DNA of 8,068 nt from Gammaproteobacteria bacterium (GTDB taxonomy: Bacteria > Pseudomonadota > Gammaproteobacteria > Comchoanobacterales > Comchoanobacteraceae): positions 1 to 8,068 of the forward strand of contig JAQWRO010000078.1 of assembly GCA_029243665.1 (NCBI GenBank), in the 5' to 3' direction. Positions 1 to 5,453 of this stretch are shown here, piece by piece; the stretch's first letter is position 1, and each line of letters begins with the position of its first letter. The notes beneath the pieces were generated by a model. That model was not told the DNA's origin. It was given only the letters and a program-made list of their open reading frames with translations, and did not search any database. Position numbers and translations under genes: made by a program.

Positions 1-57
1 AACTTCTTCAGATTTGGCATGTGACAAGGTTTTTTTTAAATCTTTTTCCCTTACCAT
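1..57 (-). CDS. N-terminal fragment of an unidentified protein, cut by the left window edge
   Basis: Reading the - strand from ATG at 57-55 gives 19 codons, MVREKDLKKTLSHAKSEEV, open to the window edge. A Shine-Dalgarno-like AGGA lies 9 bases before the ATG (66-69 on the + strand), a good spacing and stronger than the signals before most genes here. The peptide is charged and helical-looking with no signal peptide, which suggests a cytoplasmic protein. It would be transcribed divergently from yqgE. Nineteen residues are too few to assign a family and I do not recognise it. A competing + strand frame is open from base 2 to a stop at about 104, but it has no visible start in the window. Confidence 0.42.
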   Translation of the reverse strand, partial: MVREKDLKKTLSHAKSEEV

Positions 58-178
58 TAATAACTGTCCTGTGTACAAGGCTTGTGCGCAAACTTCTCCG
101 ATGTGATTGACTCGCATCAGTTTAGCCGATTGTTTGCGCTCATAGTCATGCATGAAAGTGCTCGGATATTGTTTTATT

Positions 179-207
179 TTGCGATTGCTGCTTTGTGTCA
201 CTATACT
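179..207 (+). promoter_or_regulatory. Candidate sigma70 promoter P1 for the yqgE operon
   Basis: TTGCGA (179-184) and TATACT (202-207) are separated by 17 bases. The -10 box matches TATAAT at five of six positions and the -35 matches TTGACA at four of six. It points toward yqgE and would give a leader of about 110 bases. The sequence TATACTTTG at this -10 recurs exactly at 311-319. Prediction from sequence only. Confidence 0.45.
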
Positions 208-286
208 TTGGCGCCAATTTATTGCGCTATAGAAAATTTCTTTCAACATGATGTCATTATATATTGAAATTCAATCATTGCAAAGA

Positions 287-316
287 TTGCTTCGTCTCAA
301 GGTACTCGGTTATACT
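287..316 (+). promoter_or_regulatory. Candidate sigma70 promoter P2 directly before yqgE
   Basis: TTGCTT (287-292) and TATACT (311-316) have an 18-base spacer. The -10 box ends only 8 bases before the yqgE ATG at 325, so transcription would start at or just before the start codon and give a leaderless or nearly leaderless mRNA. This fits the absence of a Shine-Dalgarno before yqgE. The -35 is only a partial match, so use of this promoter is an inference. Confidence 0.4.
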
Positions 317-324
317 TTGTTTAG

Positions 325-873
325 ATGTTAGTTTATTCAAATCAATTGTCAGGCTGTCTTTTGATGGCGACCCCAATGTTGCAGGATCACCCATTTTACA
401 GCAATGCTGTGATATATGTGTATGACTATAGCGAAGATGGCGTGCAAGGTGTCGCTATTAATAAGCGTATGCAGTGTTCAATGCAGGAGCTCATCAATCG
501 CTTGTCAACACTGGATAAGTCGAGTGTTATTAATGATGATCCAATTTTAAATGGTGGGTTAAGTGCAATTGATCGTGGTATTATTCTACATAGTGATGAT
601 TTGGGGCAGGTATTTGATGTTTCTTTTTCCAAAGAGATGTTATTAGATATTGCTAAAGGTCGTGGCCCTGCTTTTCATCAAGTATTTCTTGGGTATACGT
701 CTTGGACGCATGAAGGCTTCGCGAAAGAATTGAAAGCAGGTTATTGGTTGATGAGTCGACAGGATTTGCGTGAATTGTTTGCAGCACGTATTTCTGATCG
801 GTATCATATGGTTGCAACTCATATTGGTGTTGGTAATCCAGCTTATGTTTCATGTGAGCAGGCTGAGGCTTAG
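325..873 (+). CDS. yqgE: YqgE/AlgH family protein
   Basis: Conserved bacterial cytoplasmic protein of the YqgE/AlgH (DUF179) family; the molecular role is not settled, although AlgH was named for alginate regulation in Pseudomonas. At 182 aa it is about family length (E. coli 187). Recognisable blocks are the N-terminal LLMATPMLQDHPFYSNAVIY (12-31), which parallels the E. coli segment reading FLIAMPALQDPIF; GVAINK (42-47); GG followed by DRGIILH (77-89); LGYTSW (122-127); and DRYHMVATHIGV (158-169). ATG 325 is chosen because it puts the conserved block at the usual distance from the N-terminus. No Shine-Dalgarno precedes it, and a TATACT -10 box lies 8 bases upstream, so the message may be leaderless. 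The stop TAG shares its G with the ruvX GTG start, the common yqgE-ruvX pairing. The neighbours downstream are replication genes rather than the frequent gshB or pyr genes. Confidence 0.93.
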   Translation: MLVYSNQLSGCLLMATPMLQDHPFYSNAVIYVYDYSEDGVQGVAINKRMQCSMQELINRLSTLDKSSVINDDPILNGGLSAIDRGIILHSDDLGQVFDVSFSKEMLLDIAKGRGPAFHQVFLGYTSWTHEGFAKELKAGYWLMSRQDLRELFAARISDRYHMVATHIGVGNPAYVSCEQAEA

Positions 874-1280
874 TGCTTTTAATTGGCATAGATTATGGTC
901 TAAGGCATATTGGTATTAGTGTCGGTGATACCGTTTCCAAGTCAGCTAAGCCGCTATGTGGATTTAAGTATAGAGGTGAAGAGCTGATGTCTAAGTTGCA
1001 AGAAATCATTGAGAGATGGCAGCCGGAGAAAGTAATTGTTGGCTTGCCATTAAATGCGGATGGTACAAATCAGCCTTTGACTGAAAAAGTATTCTTATTT
1101 GTTAATGCGCTCAGTTCTAAGTTTGGTTTGCCAGTTGAGTGTGTGGATGAGCGTTGGTCTACAGTTGAAGCAAAGGCTAGCTTACATAGTGTTAATAAGA
1201 CTAAAAAAGTCAGTAAGTCAATGGTTGATGCTGAAAGTGCAAGGCTGATACTGGAGCAGTGGTTGTTTGAGAATGCCTAG
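873..1280 (+). CDS. ruvX: RuvX/YqgF family RNase H-fold nuclease (putative pre-16S rRNA nuclease / Holliday junction resolvase)
   Basis: Member of the YqgF/RuvX family, RNase H-fold proteins related to RuvC. E. coli YqgF is implicated in maturing the 5' end of 16S rRNA; the family was first proposed as alternative Holliday junction resolvases. The 135 aa match the usual 130-140. Visible motifs are IGIDYGLRHIGISVGD (4-19) with the first catalytic Asp at 7, VIVGLPLNADGT (54-65), DERWSTVEA (92-100) and VDAESARLILE (118-128), the last carrying the C-terminal acidic residue. Start is GTG at 873-875, overlapping the yqgE stop by one base (TAGTG); GAGG four bases upstream may assist, but translational coupling is the likely mode. 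It ends 38 bp before dnaA. No residue expected at the active site looks missing. Confidence 0.94.
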   Translation: MLLIGIDYGLRHIGISVGDTVSKSAKPLCGFKYRGEELMSKLQEIIERWQPEKVIVGLPLNADGTNQPLTEKVFLFVNALSSKFGLPVECVDERWSTVEAKASLHSVNKTKKVSKSMVDAESARLILEQWLFENA

Positions 1281-1291
1281 CAAAGTATCGT
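1263..1291 (+). promoter_or_regulatory. Weak candidate promoter before dnaA
   Basis: TTGTTT (1263-1268), a 17-base spacer and TATCGT (1286-1291) lie across the end of ruvX and the 38-bp gap before dnaA. Alternative -10-like hexamers (TAAGAA at 1291, TATGTT at 1297) are also present, so the assignment is not unique. dnaA may equally be read through from yqgE-ruvX. No DnaA box that would suggest autoregulation lies in the gap. Confidence 0.2.
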
Positions 1292-1318
1292 AAGAATATG
1301 TTAAATTAGATTTTTATT

Positions 1319-2659
1319 ATGAATAAAGTAACAAGTTGGCAAAAATGTTTGGATGTTTTAAAAACTGAAGTTGATGAGCAGTCATATCTTCAGTGGATTA
1401 GGCCACTTCAAGCTATTGATCGTGGTGATGAGCTTATCTTATATGCACCGAATGACTTTGTTAAGCAGGCAGTTGTGGATGGTTTTTTGGTTAATATCCA
1501 GAAAATTCTCGATGATGTTTCGGCTGGTCAGTATAGATTAAAAATAACAACAGGTGCCCCTGTTGAGTCACATTCAGTTTCTGCTGTTCCATCCCAGCAA
1601 GTTGTTAATTCTCCATCCGTGGCTGAAAAAACATTTGATACGTCAAGCTATCCTATGACTGCAAATTATACCATTGATCAATTTGTTCTTGGTAAATCAA
1701 ATGAGCTTGCTTTTGCAGCCGTTAGGCAGGTTGCTCAGAATCCTGGCGGTGCTTATAATCCATTGTTCATTATTGGTGATTCTGGTTTGGGTAAGACTCA
1801 CTTAATGCAAGCTGCTGGGCATGCTATTAAAGATGTTCGGCCTAATGTTTTGTATGTGCCCTCTGAGCGATTTGTTACTGATATGGTAAAAGCTCTGCAA
1901 AAGAATGAAATGGATGCCTTTAAGGCTCGATATAGGCATGCAGATGCGTTACTTATTGATGACGTTCAGTTTTTTGCCAAAAAAGGTCGTACACAAGAAG
2001 AGTTTTTTCATGCATTTAATGCACTGACAGAGTCGGGTAAGCAAGTTATTTTAACGAGTGATAAGTATCCACAAGAATTAGAGGGTTTTGAGGAGCGTTT
2101 GCGTACTCGTTTTAGCAGTGGTCTTACTGTGAGTATTGATCCGCCAGACTTGGAGACACGAGTTGCAATTTTGAAAGCAAAGGCTGCCTTTAGTCAGCTT
2201 GATTTGCCTGAAGATGTAGCATTTTTTATTGCAAGTAATGTTCAGTCAAATGTAAGAGAACTTGAAGGTGCGCTAAGAAAGGTTATGGCAAATGCACAAT
2301 TTTTAGAGGCAGAAATTAATCTTTCATTTGCTAAGCAAGCATTAAGAGATTTATTGTCTATACAGCAAAGGCTGGTATCTATTGAAAACATACAAAAAGC
2401 TGTTGCAAATCATTTTAACATTAAGGTAAGTGATTTAAAGTCCAGTCGAAGACATCGTCATGTTGCTCGCCCGAGGCAGTTGGCAATGTTTTTAGCGAAA
2501 GAGATGTCCACAAAAAGTTTGCTTGAAATTGGCGAACAGTTCGGAGGTAGGGATCATACGACTGTGATTCATGCGCATCGACAGGTAAAGAAATTACTTC
2601 AAGAGAATTCTGATTTTTCAGAGGATTATCAAATTATTAAAAGACAATTAACCCAGTAA
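1319..2659 (+). CDS. dnaA: Chromosomal replication initiator protein DnaA
   Basis: AAA+ ATPase that binds DnaA boxes at oriC, melts the origin and helps load the DnaB helicase. At 446 aa it is a little shorter than E. coli DnaA (467), mainly in the linker. Domain I (about 1-78) begins with a typical helix (WQKCLDVLKTEVDEQSYLQW, 7-26); domain II is a short Ser/Val-rich linker (about 80-112). Domain III has Walker A GDSGLGKTH (153-161), Walker B LLIDDVQFF (211-219), the arginine-finger segment ERLRTRF (259-265) and sensor 2 NVRELEGALR (311-320). Domain IV carries the basic stretch SSRRHRHVARPRQLAM (375-390) and the DnaA signature GGRDHTTVIHAH (409-420) that contacts DnaA boxes. ATG 1319 gives the normal N-terminus; no good Shine-Dalgarno is seen before it. 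dnaN follows after 10 bp. All key ATPase and DNA-binding residues appear intact. Confidence 0.99.
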   Translation: MNKVTSWQKCLDVLKTEVDEQSYLQWIRPLQAIDRGDELILYAPNDFVKQAVVDGFLVNIQKILDDVSAGQYRLKITTGAPVESHSVSAVPSQQVVNSPSVAEKTFDTSSYPMTANYTIDQFVLGKSNELAFAAVRQVAQNPGGAYNPLFIIGDSGLGKTHLMQAAGHAIKDVRPNVLYVPSERFVTDMVKALQKNEMDAFKARYRHADALLIDDVQFFAKKGRTQEEFFHAFNALTESGKQVILTSDKYPQELEGFEERLRTRFSSGLTVSIDPPDLETRVAILKAKAAFSQLDLPEDVAFFIASNVQSNVRELEGALRKVMANAQFLEAEINLSFAKQALRDLLSIQQRLVSIENIQKAVANHFNIKVSDLKSSRRHRHVARPRQLAMFLAKEMSTKSLLEIGEQFGGRDHTTVIHAHRQVKKLLQENSDFSEDYQIIKRQLTQ

Positions 2660-2663
2660 GGAG
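2658..2663 (+). promoter_or_regulatory. Strong Shine-Dalgarno for dnaN
   Basis: AAGGAG starts inside the dnaA stop codon and sits 6 bases before the dnaN ATG. It is the clearest ribosome binding site in the window, notable because yqgE, dnaA and recF lack obvious ones. It would let the clamp be made at a higher level than the initiator from a shared mRNA. Confidence 0.75.
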
Positions 2664-2669
2664 TTTGTT

Positions 2670-3794
2670 ATGAGTATCGTTAATGAAAAAATAAAATTTA
2701 GCATTGTTTGTCGTAAGTTATTAACTGGCCTTAAAAAAGTTTCTGGTGTGATTGAGAATGCTCAAGTAATGCAGATATTGTCTTGTGTAAAAGTTAAGAT
2801 TCATGGAGGAGTTGTTTTGCTTACAGCTTCTGATTCAGACATTGAAATGTCTGCAGAGATACATGACAATGATTTTGATTTTCCTGAGGCCATCAATCTT
2901 GCTGTCCCAGGAAAAAAATTATTCGATATTTGTAAATCTTTGTCACAGGATCAGCCATTAAGTTTCGAAATTGACGAGCACTGGTTATTGATTAAGGCTG
3001 GAAAAAGTAAGTTTAAGCTTATGACAATGTCGGTTGAGCAGTTTCCATTAATTGCTTTTGCTGATGCAGAAGCTAAAGTTGCATTGAAACAAGATTCCGT
3101 TTTAACTGCTTTGCAACAAACTAGTTTCGCAATGGCCGTGCACGATGTGAGGCAGTTTTTAAATGGCATGTTGTTGGATTTTAATCAGGGTCAGTTAAAG
3201 TTTGTTGCTACAGATGGGCATCGTTTAAGCATGGCTGAGCTTGAGTGTGATGCAGGTGTGGCGTTAAAAAAGATTGTGCCAAGGAAAGCGATTGTAGAGC
3301 TTGCGAAGTTGCTAGATGGTGGAGATTCATCTGTATTGATCGAGCTTGCTAAAAATAAGGTTCGTTTTACAAGCGATGAGGGTCAGTTGGTTACTGGTTT
3401 AATTCAGGGTGATTATCCAGATTACACTAGGCTTTTGCCTGGTGTCCAAACTCATTCTATTTCATTGGTTGTTCAGGATCTTAAATCCGCTTTAGTTCGC
3501 GCATCTATCCTTTCTCATGATCGTTTTAAGGCTGCTTCTTTCAATTTTTCAGCTGACAATCTTGTTATTGAATCTGAGAATGCGCAACATGAAAATATTA
3601 AAGAAGAAGTCCAAATATCTTCGTCTGTAGAAGCTTTGTCTATTTCATTTAACATTGTTTACGTAATGGATGTTTTGAATAATATTAATTCAGATGCGTT
3701 GGTCTTTGAGGCTTCTGCTGGGCATAAAGCTGTAACCCTAAGGCCATCCTCTGGTGATGCCGTAACTCATATTGTTATGCCTCTTACGCTTTGA
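2670..3794 (+). CDS. dnaN: DNA polymerase III beta subunit (sliding clamp)
   Basis: Ring-shaped homodimeric clamp that tethers polymerase III and other partners to DNA. The 374 aa are close to the usual length (E. coli 366) and hold the three repeated clamp folds, roughly 1-128, 135-250 and 255-374. Recognisable segments are LTASDSDIEM (51-60), AVPGKKLFDICKSL (78-91), FLNGMLLDF (163-171), VATDGHRLSMAEL (179-191), GDYPDYTRLLP (247-257) and the C-terminus HIVMPLTL (367-374). Two deviations from E. coli are visible. The usual Pro-Ile-Leu near residue 35 reads QIL (35-37). The C-terminal MPMRL, which contributes to the peptide-binding pocket, reads MPLTL with Thr in place of the Arg. ATG 2670 is backed by a strong Shine-Dalgarno. 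The stop TGA overlaps the recF TTG start. Confidence 0.98.
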   Translation: MSIVNEKIKFSIVCRKLLTGLKKVSGVIENAQVMQILSCVKVKIHGGVVLLTASDSDIEMSAEIHDNDFDFPEAINLAVPGKKLFDICKSLSQDQPLSFEIDEHWLLIKAGKSKFKLMTMSVEQFPLIAFADAEAKVALKQDSVLTALQQTSFAMAVHDVRQFLNGMLLDFNQGQLKFVATDGHRLSMAELECDAGVALKKIVPRKAIVELAKLLDGGDSSVLIELAKNKVRFTSDEGQLVTGLIQGDYPDYTRLLPGVQTHSISLVVQDLKSALVRASILSHDRFKAASFNFSADNLVIESENAQHENIKEEVQISSSVEALSISFNIVYVMDVLNNINSDALVFEASAGHKAVTLRPSSGDAVTHIVMPLTL

Positions 3795-4825
3795 GCAATA
3801 TTGATCAAATTTCACTCACTGGATTTCGCAACTTTAAATCTATCCGCTTTGATTTTTCTTCCGGTTTGAATTTAATAAGTGGTGCAAATGGTGTTGGGAA
3901 AACATCATTGCTTGAGGCCCTATATGTCTTTGCATATGGTCGTTCTTTTAGGTCGAGTTCATTGTCAACTTTGGTTTCCCATGAGTGTGCTGAAGCTGCA
4001 TTGTTTCTTAAATCTGGTTCTGACTCCTTCGGTTGGTCTAAAGCTTTGTCTGGAGATGTGAGATACCATTTTAATAAAAAATCTAAGTCTGCAAGTGATT
4101 TGGTAAAGTTGTTTCCCCCATGTTTATTTATTGACTCTTCTTCGCATAGGGCATTTAATAAGCAGTCTGTGTATCGCCGACAATTATTGGATTGGGGAGT
4201 GTACCATAGCTCTGCTGATTTTGGTTCCACGTGGAACATTTATCAAAGAGCATTGAAGCAAAGAAATGCTGCAATTAAACTGCGTAGGCCAATGTCTGAA
4301 ATTGCTCAGTGGGACGATGTATTAGTTGATGGCGCTGAGAAAATAAAAGAAATGAGAGCTGACTATATGCAAGCTCTAAAAAACTTCTTTAGTAAAGCAA
4401 CAAGCATTTTGGCTGTTGGGCACATGAAGCCCTCTTTAAGGGTTTCTCATGGCTGGGATGGGCATTATGCAGATGCTTTAAGAGACTCAGTGCAGAATGA
4501 TTTTAGAATTGGTTATACAACCATGGGTCCTCATAGAGGGAAGATAGATATTTTGATCAATGGCATTGTGGCTAAAGATGGTGCGTCTGAGGGACAGCAA
4601 AAATTATTACATTATGCATTGAGATTGGCACAAGCTCAATATCTGTTCGAGCTGAATGAAAAAAAAGTTGTATTTTTAATTGATGATATTGGTGCTGAGT
4701 TAGACAGCAATAACCAGGTTGATTTGATAGAGCAATATTTGGCATTGAATGCTCAATTAATAATTACCAATATTAGAAAGCCATCTTGGCATGAGTTAGT
4801 TTCAAGCTCTTGCGAGCTTACTTAG
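3791..4825 (+). CDS. recF: DNA replication and repair protein RecF
   Basis: SMC-like ATPase of the RecFOR pathway that helps load RecA at gapped DNA. At 344 aa it is slightly shorter than E. coli RecF (357). Walker A is GANGVGKTS (31-39), followed by the typical YGRSFRS (49-55); YRRQLLDWG (128-136) and YQRALKQRNA (151-160) are family hallmarks; GPHRGKID (246-253), the ABC signature-like SEGQQKLL (266-273) and Walker B VVFLIDDIGAELD (293-305) complete the ATPase. The start is TTG 3791, overlapping the dnaN stop as TTGA, without a Shine-Dalgarno, so coupling to dnaN is likely; the resulting N-terminus ISLTGFRNF fits the family. The common FHVE motif after DWG reads YHSS (138-141). A parS-like palindrome lies in codons 145-150. 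The 3' end overlaps convergent nth by 8 bp. gyrB, the usual next gene, is absent. Confidence 0.96.
   Translation: MSNIDQISLTGFRNFKSIRFDFSSGLNLISGANGVGKTSLLEALYVFAYGRSFRSSSLSTLVSHECAEAALFLKSGSDSFGWSKALSGDVRYHFNKKSKSASDLVKLFPPCLFIDSSSHRAFNKQSVYRRQLLDWGVYHSSADFGSTWNIYQRALKQRNAAIKLRRPMSEIAQWDDVLVDGAEKIKEMRADYMQALKNFFSKATSILAVGHMKPSLRVSHGWDGHYADALRDSVQNDFRIGYTTMGPHRGKIDILINGIVAKDGASEGQQKLLHYALRLAQAQYLFELNEKKVVFLIDDIGAELDSNNQVDLIEQYLALNAQLIITNIRKPSWHELVSSSCELT
4223..4238. promoter_or_regulatory. parS: Putative parS centromere site (ParB binding) inside recF
   Basis: The sequence GGTTCCACGTGGAACA contains a perfect 14-bp palindrome, GTTCCACGTGGAAC (4224-4237). Its reverse complement, TGTTCCACGTGGAACC, differs from the fully symmetric 16-mer TGTTCCACGTGGAACA only at the last base. 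It fits the conserved chromosomal parS pattern (TGTT, C or T, CACGTG, G or A, AACA) and, as I recall, matches Pseudomonas parS sites. Known parS sites cluster near oriC, and ParB spreads from them to load SMC/MukBEF-type condensin and engage ParA. It lies within recF codons 145-150, between the DWG and QRALKQRN motifs, where the protein is tolerant of change. parA and parB are not in the window. No second CACGTG was found here. Confidence 0.82.
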
Positions 4826-4835
4826 TAATTTTTTT
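4804..4835 (+). terminator. Possible weak terminator at the end of recF
   Basis: AAGCTC (4804-4809) and GAGCTT (4814-4819) form a perfect 6-bp stem with a 4-base loop, and a run of seven T follows at 4829-4835. The T run starts 9 bases after the stem, farther than in a standard intrinsic terminator, and the stem has only three GC pairs. It overlaps the last recF codons and the nth stop. It may be weak or accidental. Confidence 0.25.
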
Positions 4836-5453
4836 AAAATAGTCACAAACCTTTGTAATTGGACAATTTTCACAAAGGGGCTTTCGTGCTTTGCATATAT
4901 ACCTTCCATGTAAGATAAGCCAATGATGTGCCCCTTGCATATAAGTATTTGGTGTGTTTTTAATCAGCTTAAGTTCAACATCTATCGGTGTTTTTCCTTT
5001 GGCAAGCCCAGTTCGATTAGACACCCTAAACACATGTGTGTCAACTGCAATGGTGGGGATTCCAAAGCCTTCGTTCAATACGACATTGGCTGTTTTTCGG
5101 CCAACGCCTGGAAGGGCTTCTAAAAGTTCTCTATTGTTGGGCACTATGCCTTTGTGTTTATCAATAATAATGTGTGCTGTAAGAATAGCGTTTTTTGCTT
5201 TTGAATTAAACAATCCAATTTGTTTGATGTGTTTTTTTAAATCATCCTCGCCTAGGTTCACAAGGTCCTGAGGTGTTTTGATTTTTTTAAAAAGAATTGT
5301 TGTTGCTTTATTCACACTTATGTCTGTAGCCTGTGCAGATAATAAGACAGCGATGAGCAATTGAAAGTTATTATCAAAGTTTAGTTCTGTTTTTGGATTA
5401 GGGTTGGATTTAGAAAGAATATTATAAAGTTCTAGCCGTTTGAATTTATTCAT
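4818..5453 (-). CDS. nth: Endonuclease III (DNA glycosylase/AP lyase)
   Basis: Base-excision repair enzyme that removes oxidised pyrimidines and cuts at abasic sites. With ATG 5453 the protein is 211 aa, the same as E. coli Nth, and begins MNKFKRLELY like the E. coli MNKAKRLEIL. The helix-hairpin-helix LPGVGRKTANVVLN (114-127) holds catalytic Lys120, and VDTHVFRV (137-144) holds Asp138; both numbers equal those in E. coli. Four cysteines, 187, 194, 197 and 203, keep the C-x6-C-x2-C-x5-C spacing of the [4Fe-4S] cluster. An in-frame extension to 5495 lies within the upstream gene and is not needed. The start overlaps the end of the RsxB-like gene by 8 bp, suggesting coupled translation. Nth next to an Rsx/Rnf gene echoes the E. 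coli rsx-nth operon. The 3' end overlaps recF tail to tail. Confidence 0.98.
   Translation of the reverse strand: MNKFKRLELYNILSKSNPNPKTELNFDNNFQLLIAVLLSAQATDISVNKATTILFKKIKTPQDLVNLGEDDLKKHIKQIGLFNSKAKNAILTAHIIIDKHKGIVPNNRELLEALPGVGRKTANVVLNEGFGIPTIAVDTHVFRVSNRTGLAKGKTPIDVELKLIKNTPNTYMQGAHHWLILHGRYICKARKPLCENCPITKVCDYFKKITK

Noticed and set aside
82..267. Open frame of 61 codons on the + strand
   Set aside because: It needs a TTG start with badly spaced AAGG, looks like no known protein, and covers the region holding the candidate P1 promoter.
58..324. Possible oriC in the divergent intergenic region
   Set aside because: Only one DnaA-box-like 9-mer with a mismatch was found, with no cluster and no clear AT-rich 13-mer repeats.
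653..889. 78-codon - strand frame over the end of yqgE
   Set aside because: It is a shadow of yqgE, crosses into ruvX and resembles no family.
1139..2071. DnaA-box-like words in ruvX and dnaA (TGTGGATGA near 1140, GTATCCACA near 2064)
   Set aside because: Each has a mismatch, they are scattered, and they are explained by codons (for example VDE in the DER motif and KYPQ in DnaA).
3805..4239. 144-codon open frame antisense to recF, beginning MFHVEP within the parS palindrome
   Set aside because: It is fully inside a confident recF. The FHVEP reading is just another frame of the palindrome, and there is no independent sign of expression.
4954..5271. 105-codon + strand frame opposite nth
   Set aside because: It lies wholly over a textbook nth, and its Ser/Leu/Pro composition is typical of an antisense shadow.
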